DNA from: HK1 sp965220535
GTDB taxonomy: Bacteria; Pseudomonadota; Gammaproteobacteria; HK1
Length of the DNA stretch: 64,000 nt
Direction: 5' to 3'
NCBI GenBank assembly: GCA_965220535.1
Contig: OZ244833.1
Coordinates: 1,178,001-1,242,000 of the forward strand
Position 1 is the stretch's first letter, and each line of letters starts with the position of its first letter. The notes beneath the pieces are model-generated. The model was not told where the DNA came from. It worked only from the letters and a program-made list of their open reading frames with translations, and made no database searches. The position numbers and the translations under genes were made by a program. Of the stretch, positions 18,174 to 27,418 are shown one piece after another.

Positions 18174-19406
18174 ATGACGATCTTCGATCGCTCCGAGCGC
18201 GCGCAAGCGCTCTGCGAGCGCGTCGAGCGCTTCATGGACGAATTCGTCTTTCCCAACGAGGCCTTGGCGATTCGACAACTCGCGCAGGGGGATCGCTGGC
18301 AGCCGATTCCGATCGTCGAGGAACTCAAAGCGAAAGCGAAAGCCCAAGGCCTTTGGAACCTCTTCCTCCCCGACAGCGAATACGGAGCAGGTCTTAGCAA
18401 TCTCGAATACGCCCCCCTTTGCGAACTGATGGGGCGCTCCGAAATCGGGGCCGAACCCTTCAACTGCTCCGCCCCCGATACCGGCAATATGGAAACGCTG
18501 GTGCGCTATGCGAGCGACGCCATTCGACGGAAATGGCTAACGCCCCTGCTCGAAGGCGAAATCCGCTCCGCTTTTTGCATGACCGAACCGGATGTCGCTT
18601 CCTCGGACGCCACCAATATCAAAGCCCGCATCGAACGCGACGGCGAGCATTATCGATTGAACGGACGCAAATGGTGGTCTTCCGGCGCCGGCGATCCGCG
18701 CTGCAAACTCTTCATCTTCATGGGCAAGACCGACCCCGACGCCCCCCGCCACCGTCAACAGTCGATGATCGTGGTGCCCCGCGACACCCCGGGGATCACC
18801 GTCGAACGCACGCTGCCGGTCTACGGCTACGACCATGCCCCTCACGGTCATGCCGAAATCCTCTTCGATGATGTGCGAGTGCCCGCCGACAACCTGCTGC
18901 TCGGGGAGGGACGCGGCTTTGAGATCGCCCAAGGCCGACTCGGACCGGGAAGAATCCATCACTGCATGCGCTCGATCGGGGCGGCGGAACGAGCCCTTTC
19001 CCTGATGTGCCAGCGGGTTCTGACACGCCGCGCCTTCGGACGGCGGTTGGCGGAGATGGGAACGATCCGGCGCGATATCGCGCGCTCGCGCATCGAAATC
19101 GATCAAACCCGGCTGATGGTCCTGAACGCCGCCCACCGCATGGACCGCGACGGCAACAAGGCGGCGCGAGGCGAGATCGCGATGATCAAAGTCATCGCAC
19201 CCCGCATGGCCCTGCGGGTGATCGACCGCGCGGTGCAAGCGCACGGCGCGATGGGGGTATCGGACGATACCGTCTTGGCGGCGATGTGGGCGAACCAACG
19301 CACCTTGCGTTTGGCGGACGGACCGGACGAAGTGCACGAAGAGGCGATCGCCCGACGGGAACTGAAAAGCCACGAAGACGGCGTCGACATCGACCATGGA
19401 GGATAA
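18174..19406 (+). CDS. Acyl-CoA dehydrogenase
   Basis: FAD-dependent alpha,beta-dehydrogenation of an acyl-CoA thioester. The 410-residue protein has the N-terminal helical domain, the middle FAD-contacting segment F-C-M-T-E-P-D-V-A-S-S-D-A-T-N (about 137-151) with N-G-R-K-W-W-S-S-G-A following, and the C-terminal helix bundle ending A-H-G-A-M-G-V-S and L-A-D-G-P-D-E-V-H. This pattern is closest to the ACAD10/11-like and related medium or branched-chain group. GGAG lies 5 nt before the ATG. It stands alone; the electron-transfer flavoprotein genes are not in the window. Confidence 0.9.
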   Translation: MTIFDRSERAQALCERVERFMDEFVFPNEALAIRQLAQGDRWQPIPIVEELKAKAKAQGLWNLFLPDSEYGAGLSNLEYAPLCELMGRSEIGAEPFNCSAPDTGNMETLVRYASDAIRRKWLTPLLEGEIRSAFCMTEPDVASSDATNIKARIERDGEHYRLNGRKWWSSGAGDPRCKLFIFMGKTDPDAPRHRQQSMIVVPRDTPGITVERTLPVYGYDHAPHGHAEILFDDVRVPADNLLLGEGRGFEIAQGRLGPGRIHHCMRSIGAAERALSLMCQRVLTRRAFGRRLAEMGTIRRDIARSRIEIDQTRLMVLNAAHRMDRDGNKAARGEIAMIKVIAPRMALRVIDRAVQAHGAMGVSDDTVLAAMWANQRTLRLADGPDEVHEEAIARRELKSHEDGVDIDHGG

Positions 19407-19847
19407 GGGCGAGGATGAGGGCGAGGGCGAGAATCAGGGCGAGGGCCAAGGCTCCTAGGCCTTCGTCGATTCGACTTCGCAAAGCGTAGCGGCGCAAGCA
19501 GCGCGAGGCCCAAACGTTCCATGGGACGAAAATCGAAAAAAAATCCCGACCGACGCCCCGATATACAATCCCCCCTTCGCATTCGACTCGATCGGCCGCT
19601 ACGACGAGGATCGAGATCCCCCTAACGGCCGCCGATCTCGAAAACCCTCTTCTCGAAAGCGTCCTTCGAAGTCGGCGAGCGAATTCCCTCGCCTTCTATC
19701 GATCCGCCGGGGCTTCGTCGCGATCCCGTCTCGCGCTCGGCGACCATCGAAAAGCCATCGCCGCCGAAGCGACGATGAATCCCTTTTCGCTTTCGAACCC
19801 TTCCCTCGATAAAAATCTTCACGGAATCTTCATAGGAACTTGCGACC
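19407..19847. other. Spacer with G-rich repeats, no gene seen
   Basis: Starts with imperfect repeats of GAGGGCGAG-like words (19406-19455). No convincing frame; the following gene has AGGAA 9 nt before its ATG. Confidence 0.5.
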
Positions 19848-20927
19848 ATGGCCGAAGAAAACGATCTCGAAAACGACATCCTGCGCGTCGGCATCGTCGG
19901 TGCCGGGGCCAATACGAAAAAACTCCATATACCGGGTTTGAAACGCCAACCGGGGGTCGAGGTGGTAGCGGTGGCCAATCGCTCCTTCGAATCGGGAGAG
20001 AGGGTGGCGCAGGAATTCGATATTCCGCAGGTTGCGGAACATTGGCTCGAACTGGTCGACGATGACGATATCGATGCCCTTTGCATCGGCACTTGGCCTT
20101 ATATGCACGCTCCGGTGAGCATCGCCGCCTTGGAAAAAGGCAAGCACGTCCTATGCGAAGCGCGGATGGCGATGAACGCCTCGCAAGCCCACGAAATGCT
20201 GGATATATCGCACCAAAACCCCGATCTCGTCGCCCAGATCGTTCCCGCTCCCCATACCCTGCACCTCGACCGCACGATCATCGAGCACCTCGCCTCGGGC
20301 TATATCGGCGAGTTGATCTACGTCGATGCCGGCATCACCTTGGGCAGCGATTTTCCGGATTGGGATTCGCCCTGGCATTGGCGCCATTGCCCGGATCTCT
20401 CGGGCAACAACATCATGACCATGGGCATCTGGTACGAGGCGATGATGCGCTGGATCGGACCTGCGACCTCCGTCACCGCCCTCGGGCAATGCGTGGTCCG
20501 CCATCGCCCGAACGCCCAAGGCCGCCGCGTGACGATGGAGATCCCCGACCATCTGGATATCCTGTGCCGCTTGGCCCGAGGGGGGCAGATGCGCTGCTCG
20601 GTCTCCACCGTCATCGGCCACGCCCGGGGCTCGTCGATCACCCTCCATGGCACTCAAGGCACCCTCGAGATCGCCGAGAAAAAGCCCGGCGAAGACTTCG
20701 TCCTGTCGGGCGGGCGCCGCGGCGACAAGGGCCTGTCGCCGATCGACATCGCCCCCGAAAAGCGAGGCGGCTGGAGGGTCGAGGAGGAATTCATCAATGC
20801 GGTGCGGGGTTTGGAGCCGGTCACCCATACGGATTTCGCGACCGCCTTGCGCTATATGGAATGGACCGATGCCGTCAATCTTTCCTTGCGCACGGGCGAG
20901 ACCGTCCACCTGCCCTTATTCGATTGA
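19848..20927 (+). CDS. Gfo/Idh/MocA family NAD(P)-dependent oxidoreductase
   Basis: A 359-residue dehydrogenase of the glucose-fructose oxidoreductase/inositol dehydrogenase family. The Rossmann motif is G-I-V-G-A-G-A-N-T-K (about 14-23), and C-E-A-R-M-A replaces the common E-K-P motif at about 103-108. The C-terminal half carries the substrate domain with H-W-R-H-C-P-D-L-S-G-N-N. Substrates are typically cyclic polyols or sugars; none can be assigned. It lies 81 bp before cysK on the same strand but shows no functional tie. Confidence 0.85.
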   Translation: MAEENDLENDILRVGIVGAGANTKKLHIPGLKRQPGVEVVAVANRSFESGERVAQEFDIPQVAEHWLELVDDDDIDALCIGTWPYMHAPVSIAALEKGKHVLCEARMAMNASQAHEMLDISHQNPDLVAQIVPAPHTLHLDRTIIEHLASGYIGELIYVDAGITLGSDFPDWDSPWHWRHCPDLSGNNIMTMGIWYEAMMRWIGPATSVTALGQCVVRHRPNAQGRRVTMEIPDHLDILCRLARGGQMRCSVSTVIGHARGSSITLHGTQGTLEIAEKKPGEDFVLSGGRRGDKGLSPIDIAPEKRGGWRVEEEFINAVRGLEPVTHTDFATALRYMEWTDAVNLSLRTGETVHLPLFD

Positions 20928-21008
20928 GCGAGCCGAAAGCCGAACGAGCGCCCCGGCCGAATATCGCGTCGCGTAGCCCTTTCAAACCATCGATCATCGA
21001 GCCGACCC

Positions 21009-21920
21009 ATGCGCCACGACACCATTCTTTCGACCATCGGTCGCACCCCGATCGTGCGCCTCAACCGTTTCGAGGGTTCCGATGCCGCCGGGCTGTGGGT
21101 CAAGATCGAGAGTTTCAACCCCGGCGGCTCGGTCAAGGATCGACCGGCCCTGAATATGATCGAAGACGCCGAGGAGCGCGGGGCGCTCGCAGCGGGGGCG
21201 ACGATCGTCGAGCCGACTTCCGGCAATACCGGCATCGGTCTGGCGATGGTCGCGGCGGTCAAAGGCTACCGAGCGGTATTCGTGATGGCCGAGGATATGA
21301 GCGAAGAGCGCAAACGCATCCTCACCGCCTACGGAGCCGAGATCGTTCTCACCCCCGCCGCCAAAGGAACCGTCGGGGCCATCGAAGAGGCCCGTCGGCT
21401 CGAACGGGAAAAAGGCTATTTCTTCGTCGGCCAGCATTTCAACCCCGCCAACCCGAGCGCCCACCGCCGCACCGCCGACGAGATCTTCGAGGATTTCGGT
21501 ACCGGGCTCGATACCCTCGTTTGCACCACCGGCACCGGGGGCACGATCTCGGGGCTCTCGACTCATCTGCGCGAGCGTATCCCCGGGCTTCGTATCGTGG
21601 CCACGGAGCCCGAGGAATCCCCGATCCTGTCCAAGGGGATCGCCTGCAAGCACAAGATCATGGGGACCGCCCCCGGCTTCATCCCCGATACCCTCGATAG
21701 AGAGAGCTACGACGAAATCGTTCCCGTCAGCGCCGCCGAGGCCTACGACTGCGCTCGCCGGTTGGCCACTTTCGAGGGGATCTTCGCCGGCATTTCCTGC
21801 GGGGCGGCCGTCGCCGGCATGATCGAAGTGGCAAAGCGCAAGGAGTCGAAAGGCAAGACCCTGCTTGCGATCCTCGCCGATACCGGCGAGCGTTATCTGA
21901 GCACGGATCTGTGGAGTTGA
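21009..21920 (+). CDS. cysK: Cysteine synthase A (O-acetylserine sulfhydrylase)
   Basis: PLP enzyme making L-cysteine from O-acetylserine and sulfide. The PLP lysine lies in P-G-G-S-V-K-D-R (about 38-45); T-S-G-N-T-G (about 71-76) binds the substrate carboxylate, and C-T-T-G-T-G-G-T-I-S-G holds the cofactor phosphate. Length of 303 is normal. It runs convergent to tcuA; the two stops are 86 bp apart and no terminator stem was found between them. Confidence 0.93.
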   Translation: MRHDTILSTIGRTPIVRLNRFEGSDAAGLWVKIESFNPGGSVKDRPALNMIEDAEERGALAAGATIVEPTSGNTGIGLAMVAAVKGYRAVFVMAEDMSEERKRILTAYGAEIVLTPAAKGTVGAIEEARRLEREKGYFFVGQHFNPANPSAHRRTADEIFEDFGTGLDTLVCTTGTGGTISGLSTHLRERIPGLRIVATEPEESPILSKGIACKHKIMGTAPGFIPDTLDRESYDEIVPVSAAEAYDCARRLATFEGIFAGISCGAAVAGMIEVAKRKESKGKTLLAILADTGERYLSTDLWS

Positions 21921-22006
21921 AGGCCCGGTCGCGCGTTCATCGATCCCATCGACTCCATCGATCCCCCATCTTTCCTAGAATCCGTCGTTCCTAGAATCCG
22001 TCGTTC

Positions 22007-23416
22007 CTAAATCCCCTCCATAGCTTGCCGACCCGCGATTCTCCCGAAGACGGTGCCGATAGCCATACCGAAACCCGCAAGATAGCCCTCGCCCAACACC
22101 GACCCCGCCATGCTCTCCCCCGCCGCCAGAAGATTGGCCATGGGGCGATCGTCGATCATGCATCTCGCTCGATCGTCCACCTTGAGGCCGAAGTAGGTGA
22201 AGGTCACCCCGGTTCGCAGTTCGTAGGCGAAAAAAGGCGGCTCGCCGATTCGACGCGCCCAGTTGGATTTCGGCGGATCGACCCCGATCGTCGCCAGCCC
22301 GTCCAGCGCCCCGGCATCGAAAGCCGCATCGTCCTTGGGGCAGCAGGCATTGAATCGAGCGACCGTCGACAGCAGGCGATCCGCGGGCAAGCCCGTTTTC
22401 TCCGCCAGTTCGTCGATGCTCCGAGCCCGGATCGGGGGAAATACCGAGGGCATGAAAAGGCCGAGGGCGCGCGAATCGATGATGGCATAAGCCACTTGCC
22501 CCGGCTGCGCCGCCACCAAACGACCCCAAACGGCATAACGCTTGGGCCAGACATCCTCCCCCTCGTCGTAAAAACGCTCGGCGTTGCGATTGACGACGAT
22601 GGAAAAAGGCACGCAATCGAGGCGAGTGACGATACCGCCGTCGAAAGCCGGAGCCCGACCGTCGATGGCCACCGCATGGCATTGGGTCGGATCGCCGACG
22701 CACCGCACCCCCCGCTCCAGCAAGTCCGCCAGCACGATCCCCCGATTCCAAGGGGTGCCGCGAATCAGGAAGTTCCTCGCCGCCGGCCCCCACGCCCGCG
22801 CCAGCCAATCGATATCCGCCTGAAAACCGCCGGCGGCGACCACCACGCTCCCGGGAACGATGCTGCGGGTGGCCCCCGCCGGACGCCCTCCCGGTCGCTC
22901 GCTCTTCGCATAGTCGATACCGACGACGCGATCCTTCTCGATTTTCAAGTGGTGGACCTCGGCTCGGTAACGAAATACGACCCCTAGGCTTTGCGCATGA
23001 CGATAAAGGGCATTGAGCAAGGCCTTGCCGCCGCCCAAGAAAAAAGCGTTGGTGCGCGAAAGAGAAAGGGCCCCGGTCAGCGAGGGTTGAAAAAACACCC
23101 CTCGATCTTCCAACCACGAGGGGCAATCCGCCGAGGAACGGATCACCGAGCGCGCCAGAGTCTCGTCGATCCGACCGCCGCTGACTTGGGTCAGATCGGC
23201 GATATATTCCTCTTCCTCGTAACTCCCGAGCAACACCCCCGAGGGGGCCGAGTGCATGCACCTGATATTGCGGGTATGCCGCGAATTGCCGCCCCGCATG
23301 GATTCGGGGGCGGCTTCGAGGACCAAAACCCTCGCCCCGCCCTCGGCGGCGGTGATGGCCGCGCAAAGCGCGGCGTTCCCGCCGCCGATGACCACGACAT
23401 CGGCGCTGCGGCTCAC
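22007..23416 (-). CDS. tcuA: FAD-dependent tricarballylate dehydrogenase-like protein (TcuA)
   Basis: A 469-residue flavoprotein of the fumarate reductase/succinate dehydrogenase group. It starts with V-I-G-G-G-N-A-A for FAD binding and carries R-G-G-N-S-R-H-T-R-N-I-R-C at about 41-53, diagnostic of TcuA. The C-terminal A-A-G-E-S-M-A-G-S-V-L-G-E-G-Y-L closes the FAD site. TcuA oxidises tricarballylate to cis-aconitate in Salmonella; no tcuB or tcuC is present here, so electron transfer and substrate are uncertain. GTG start with GAGG upstream. A 16-bp tandem duplication (21974-22005) abuts its TAG stop. Confidence 0.83.
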   Translation of the reverse strand: MSRSADVVVIGGGNAALCAAITAAEGGARVLVLEAAPESMRGGNSRHTRNIRCMHSAPSGVLLGSYEEEEYIADLTQVSGGRIDETLARSVIRSSADCPSWLEDRGVFFQPSLTGALSLSRTNAFFLGGGKALLNALYRHAQSLGVVFRYRAEVHHLKIEKDRVVGIDYAKSERPGGRPAGATRSIVPGSVVVAAGGFQADIDWLARAWGPAARNFLIRGTPWNRGIVLADLLERGVRCVGDPTQCHAVAIDGRAPAFDGGIVTRLDCVPFSIVVNRNAERFYDEGEDVWPKRYAVWGRLVAAQPGQVAYAIIDSRALGLFMPSVFPPIRARSIDELAEKTGLPADRLLSTVARFNACCPKDDAAFDAGALDGLATIGVDPPKSNWARRIGEPPFFAYELRTGVTFTYFGLKVDDRARCMIDDRPMANLLAAGESMAGSVLGEGYLAGFGMAIGTVFGRIAGRQAMEGI

Positions 23417-23818
23417 GGGTTAGGGCCTCGAGAAGCGGGATCGTTCGCCAAGGGGGCGAAGCGGTCGGTCGCGCCGCCGCGCCCGAGGCCTTCTTCCCGA
23501 GCATTTCGACCTTCTCGACCATCCCGACCACCCCGATCGCACCTCGCCGCCGATACGCCTTCGAGGGCTTCGCGATACGGCCGATATCGATCGTCGTCTT
23601 CGTTTCGGATCATCGTTCACCCCGATCTCGATATTCACGAACAAGGGAAATATCCCTTGATGGTAGGATCTCCCCATCCCGACTTCTCGCCCCGACTTCC
23701 TCGAAAGCGAAAAAGCCTCGGCCTTTTCGCGCCGGATGCGAAAGGCGAATCGGCAAGTCGGAATATCTATTTCCCAACCGTGCTTTTTTGCACATCAACG
23801 GCGAAGAGGATAAGCGTC
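23417..23818. other. Divergent spacer between tcuA and ppiA-like gene
   Basis: 402 bp between two gene starts, so it should hold both promoters. AT content rises near 23740-23800. I could not pick a clear promoter pair. The plus-strand frame running through it into the cyclophilin is not supported. Confidence 0.5.
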
Positions 23819-24364
23819 ATGCTTCGGCGTCTCTTTCAACTGGCAACCATCTTGGGCACACTGATGACAGCGACCAATGCAAGTGCGGAGAATCCCCGGG
23901 TTTTCTTCGATATCGACATCGACGGAAAAAGCGCCGGGCGCATCGTTTTCGAACTGCACAAGGATATCGTGCCGAAAACCGTCGAGAATTTTCGGCGACT
24001 CGCCATCGGCGAGCCCGATGTGGGCGGTTATAAAGGCTCCAAGTTTCACCGGGTCATCAAGGATTTCATGATCCAAGGCGGTGATTTCGAAAGGGGCGAT
24101 GGCCGCGGCGGCAAATCGATCTACGGCGCCCGCTTCGAAGACGAAAACTTCAAATCGGTCCACGACCGCCCGGGACTGCTTTCGATGGCCAACGCCGGCC
24201 CGAACACCAACGGCTCGCAGTTCTTCATCACCACCGTACCGACGCCCTGGCTCGATGGAAAGCATGTCGTCTTCGGGCATGTCGTGGAAGGCATGGAGGT
24301 GGTCAAGGCCATCGAGTCCGAGCAAAACAACGCAGCGCTCATCGTCGAATCCGGCGAGCTTTGA
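23819..24364 (+). CDS. Periplasmic peptidyl-prolyl cis-trans isomerase (cyclophilin)
   Basis: Catalyses proline isomerisation in exported proteins. The start at 23819 is preceded by GAAGAGGA and gives a 181-residue protein with a signal peptide (M-L-R-R-L-F, hydrophobic core, N-A-S-A). The cyclophilin core shows F-H-R-V-I-K-D-F-M-I-Q-G-G-D-F, then F-E-D-E-N-F, M-A-N-A-G-P-N-T-N-G-S-Q-F-F-I-T and W-L-D-G-K-H-V-V-F-G, including the catalytic R and Q-G-G residues. Resembles PpiA. Followed by a good terminator. Confidence 0.93.
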   Translation: MLRRLFQLATILGTLMTATNASAENPRVFFDIDIDGKSAGRIVFELHKDIVPKTVENFRRLAIGEPDVGGYKGSKFHRVIKDFMIQGGDFERGDGRGGKSIYGARFEDENFKSVHDRPGLLSMANAGPNTNGSQFFITTVPTPWLDGKHVVFGHVVEGMEVVKAIESEQNNAALIVESGEL

Positions 24365-24395
24365 AAAGGCCGAAGCCCTCCCTCGAAGCAGCCCC

Positions 24396-24432
24396 CCGAA
24401 GCGGCATCGGCGACGATGCCGCTTTCGGTTTT
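24396..24432 (+). terminator. Intrinsic terminator after the cyclophilin gene
   Basis: CCGAAGCGGCATCG pairs with CGATGCCGCTTTCGG (one bulged T) around a 4-nt loop, followed by TTTT. It begins 31 bp after the cyclophilin stop. Confidence 0.8.
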
Positions 24433-24562
24433 GACCCGAGCGATATCCCGAAGGCGGCACGCCCTCTTCGTCCCTCTTCGCCGAAGGCGGCATCGCGAAA
24501 TGCGCGCATCACGACCGCCTTTTCGACGAGAGACGAGACTGCGAAGGACGACCCTCCCCGCC

Positions 24563-24997
24563 ATGAGACCCGAACGAAACGAGCGCGGCGCCGGCGGCGA
24601 AGGGGATGCGGACGACCCGACCTTTCGCTATCGAGGCCGCATCGAATTCACCCTCGTCGACGTCGATGACGAGCGGGCGACGGCGACGATGCCGGTGCAG
24701 CCGGGGATCCTCAACCCTTTCGGCACGGTGCACGCCGGCGCCACCCTTTGGTTCGCCGATGTCACCGCGACCCATTTGGTCTTGGGGAGCCAAAAGCCGA
24801 GCCCCGGCATGAAGGGCTTTCCCTTGGGCCTTAGCCTCAACGCCCATCTCATCGGCAACCGCACCGAGGGAGCGTTTCACGCCGAAGCGGTCTATATCCG
24901 ACGCGGCCGCCGCGTCAGCGTCGTTCGCACCCGAGTCAGCGGGGACGACGGCGCTCTGATCGCGGAAGTCACCACCAGCCATATCCGCGCGACATAA
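24563..24997 (+). CDS. PaaI-like hotdog thioesterase
   Basis: A 144-residue hotdog-fold protein that probably hydrolyses an acyl- or aryl-CoA thioester. The central helix motif N-P-F-G-T-V-H-A-G-A-T-L-W-F-A-D is the PaaI/YbgC-style active site. The start at 24563 (M-R-P-E-R-N) leaves a normal length; a frame extending to 24416 adds 49 arginine-rich residues lacking support. The N-terminal 20 residues are polar and may be variable. No partner gene nearby tells the substrate. Confidence 0.8.
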   Translation: MRPERNERGAGGEGDADDPTFRYRGRIEFTLVDVDDERATATMPVQPGILNPFGTVHAGATLWFADVTATHLVLGSQKPSPGMKGFPLGLSLNAHLIGNRTEGAFHAEAVYIRRGRRVSVVRTRVSGDDGALIAEVTTSHIRAT

Positions 24998-25058
24998 TCC
25001 CTTCGCCAAGCCCGTCGATAGCCGATCTTCGGCCAAGAACGAATGCCGGATTCGGGGC

Positions 25059-25628
25059 ATGAAAAAAGACGCCGCGCAAAAGGTCTTCTGCATCGGATTC
25101 CACAAGACCGGAACCACGAGCTTGGCCGAGGCCTTGGGTACGCTCGGCTACCGGGTGACCGGACCCAACGGCGTCCATGATCCGCAAATCGCCGATAACG
25201 TCCTGCGCTTGGTCGAGGAGTTGGTGCCTCGATTCGACGCCTTCCAAGACAACCCCTGGCCCATCGTCTACCGCGAGTTGGACCGCCGATACCCGGGCAG
25301 CAAATTCATCCTGACGGTGCGCGATCCCGAGGCCTGGATCGCAAGCCAGGTCGGATATTTCGGCGATCGAAAAACCCCCATGCGGGAGTGGATCTACGGC
25401 GTCGGCTGCCCTTCGGGGAACGAGGATATCTATCGAAGGCGCTACGAAGCGCATAACGAAGAAGTCCTGGACTATTTCCGCAGCAGAGCCCAAGACCTGC
25501 TGACGCTCGACATCCCTGCCGGGGATGGCTGGGAAAGGCTCTGCGCCTTCTTGGGGAGCGAAGTCCCGCATACACCCTTCCCCCATCGCAACAAAAAAGA
25601 CGATCGAGGCCTCGATCGATCGGGCTGA
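25059..25628 (+). CDS. Sulfotransferase family protein
   Basis: A 189-residue protein with the PAPS-binding loop G-F-H-K-T-G-T-T-S-L at about 13-22 and the second PAPS contact region F-I-L-T-V-R-D-P-E-A-W at about 83-93. This fits the small sulfotransferase family that moves a sulfuryl group from PAPS to an acceptor. The C-terminal 20 residues are polar. It lies 61 bp after the thioesterase on the same strand. Acceptor unknown. Confidence 0.82.
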   Translation: MKKDAAQKVFCIGFHKTGTTSLAEALGTLGYRVTGPNGVHDPQIADNVLRLVEELVPRFDAFQDNPWPIVYRELDRRYPGSKFILTVRDPEAWIASQVGYFGDRKTPMREWIYGVGCPSGNEDIYRRRYEAHNEEVLDYFRSRAQDLLTLDIPAGDGWERLCAFLGSEVPHTPFPHRNKKDDRGLDRSG

Positions 25629-25841
25629 TGATGCTTGGCCCACCCCCTTTTCTCGGGCTTCGAGGCCGGCCGCCTTTTTCGACAGCGCTCTCTAGCGGCG
25701 AAAATAGCGGCGAGAAAGCGCCGCTCGCTTCTCGGCGCTTCTCGGCGAGGAGGGGGGCGGCGCGAGGCTTTCCATCCCCGCTTTGCCTCGGGTGCCGGCG
25801 ATCTCCTTCGCTCGATCGGTTCCAAGGATCGCGCAAAACTC

Positions 25842-26975
25842 TCAACCCACCCGATAGGCCTCCAAGGCATCGAAATCGAATTCGATCCCGTGCCCCGGGC
25901 GCGAGGGGGCGAGAGCGAAACCCTCCCGGATCGTCAAGGGCTCGCGGATGAAGCGCTCCAAGCCGAAGCCGTGCACCTCCAAATAAGAGGCGTTCGACAC
26001 CGCCGCCAGCAAATGCACGTGGATATCATGAACTCCGTGGCTGGTCACCGGCAAGGAATGCGATTGCGCCAGATGCGCCACCTTCATCCACGGGGTGATT
26101 CCGCCCAAAGTGGCGGCGTCCGGCTCGGGGAAATCGACCCCTCCCGAGGAGATCAGGTGGGTGAACTCGTGCAAGGAATGGAGGTTCTCGCCGCCGGCGA
26201 TCGCGATCCCCCCTTCGCGGGCGACGCGCCCGTAGCCATCGACATCCTCGGGGATGACCGGCTCCTCGAGCCAAAAGAGATCGGCGGGAGCGAGACGACG
26301 CGCCGCGCGGATGGCCTGATCCACCGTCCATCGCATATTGGCGTCGGCCATCAGCGGAAAATCCGGCCCCAAAAACTCGCGCATCGCCAGCGCCCGCTCG
26401 ACGTCCTCGGCGATCCGCTCGCGCCCCACCTTCATCTTGATGGCCCGAAAACCGGCCTTTTCGAAGCCGCTCGCCTGCTCGAGCAAAGCGTCGATCGTGA
26501 AATCCAGATCGATCCCCCCGGCATAAGCCCTCACGAGCGGGTTCGCACCCCCCAATATCCTCCACAGCGGCAACCCCGCGCGGCGAGCCTTCAAATCCCA
26601 AAGCGCGATATCCATCGCGGCGATCGCGAAGGAAGCGATACCCCCTCGACCGACGAAATGCACCCGCCACCACATCTTTTCCCAGTTCCTTTCGGTGGCC
26701 AAAGGGTCGGCATCGACCAACGCGCCCGCGAGGTCGTCGGCGATCATCGAAGCGATCGCCCCGGTGCCGATATCCCCCACGCTGTAGGTATAGCCGAGCC
26801 CTCGATCCCCGTCGTCGCTGTGTATCTCGACCGTGACCAGGCCGAAATCGTGCATCTCGCCGTGGGTGGAGTCGGAAAGGACCACCGGCAGCGGAATGCG
26901 ATAGCGACGGCTTTCGATCCGGCGGATACGATCTCGACCCGAAAGGCGGTCGCTGTCGAAGGGTGTTTCTTGCAT
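25842..26975 (-). CDS. Mandelate racemase / muconate lactonizing enzyme family protein
   Basis: Enolase-superfamily acid-sugar dehydratase or racemase. The K-x-K catalytic pair is in A-I-K-M-K-V-G (about 175-180); metal ligands are D in M-A-D-A-N, E in W-L-E-E-P and E in A-G-G-E-N; the general acid-base His is in S-H-G-V-H-D. Together these mark the mandelate racemase subgroup. GAGG lies before a double ATG; the second (26975) has the better spacing and gives 377 residues. A frame extending to 27233 adds an arginine-rich tail lacking support. It is divergent from an FAD oxidoreductase, with which it may share control. The sugar acid is unknown. Confidence 0.88.
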   Translation of the reverse strand: MQETPFDSDRLSGRDRIRRIESRRYRIPLPVVLSDSTHGEMHDFGLVTVEIHSDDGDRGLGYTYSVGDIGTGAIASMIADDLAGALVDADPLATERNWEKMWWRVHFVGRGGIASFAIAAMDIALWDLKARRAGLPLWRILGGANPLVRAYAGGIDLDFTIDALLEQASGFEKAGFRAIKMKVGRERIAEDVERALAMREFLGPDFPLMADANMRWTVDQAIRAARRLAPADLFWLEEPVIPEDVDGYGRVAREGGIAIAGGENLHSLHEFTHLISSGGVDFPEPDAATLGGITPWMKVAHLAQSHSLPVTSHGVHDIHVHLLAAVSNASYLEVHGFGLERFIREPLTIREGFALAPSRPGHGIEFDFDALEAYRVG

Positions 26976-27418
26976 CATGAACCTCGTCTTGAGCGTTGAA
27001 CGGTCGGCGTTCGAAAATCGCCCGCGGCCTTCGCGCCGCCGGCATATCGGATCGATCGGGCATCGGGGGGATCGCCGGCGACGGTTTCGCGCCGTCTCGA
27101 AATACCCTCCAACCGCTATATCCTCTTGCGGAATATCCTCTCCCGGCACCCCCTTCGGCGGCATCGATGCCCCGGCTGTCGACAAAGAGGATCTCGACGA
27201 CTCGAATCGACGAGAACGAGCACCCCCCGCCATCGTTCCGCATCCGATGAAACGACATGGGGTAGAAACGACAAGGGGTAGCGCCTGACAACGCCTCGAA
27301 GCCTCGAAACGATTTCGCGGATCGCGGATCGATCGCGAATCATAAGCGGCAAAGACGCTCGAAGCCTCCCTCGCCCTTTATATTCCCCTTTCGGAATCGC
27401 CCTTAGGAGATCGCAAAG
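26976..27418. promoter_or_regulatory. Divergent control region with a 16-bp direct repeat
   Basis: 443 bp between the starts of the enolase-superfamily gene (-) and the FAD oxidoreductase gene (+). A 16-bp unit GAAACGACATGGGGTA is repeated directly at 27249-27264 and 27265-27280 with one change, a possible regulator-binding site. TATATT at 27379-27384 could be a -10 box for the plus-strand gene, without an obvious -35. The function is inference. Confidence 0.4.
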
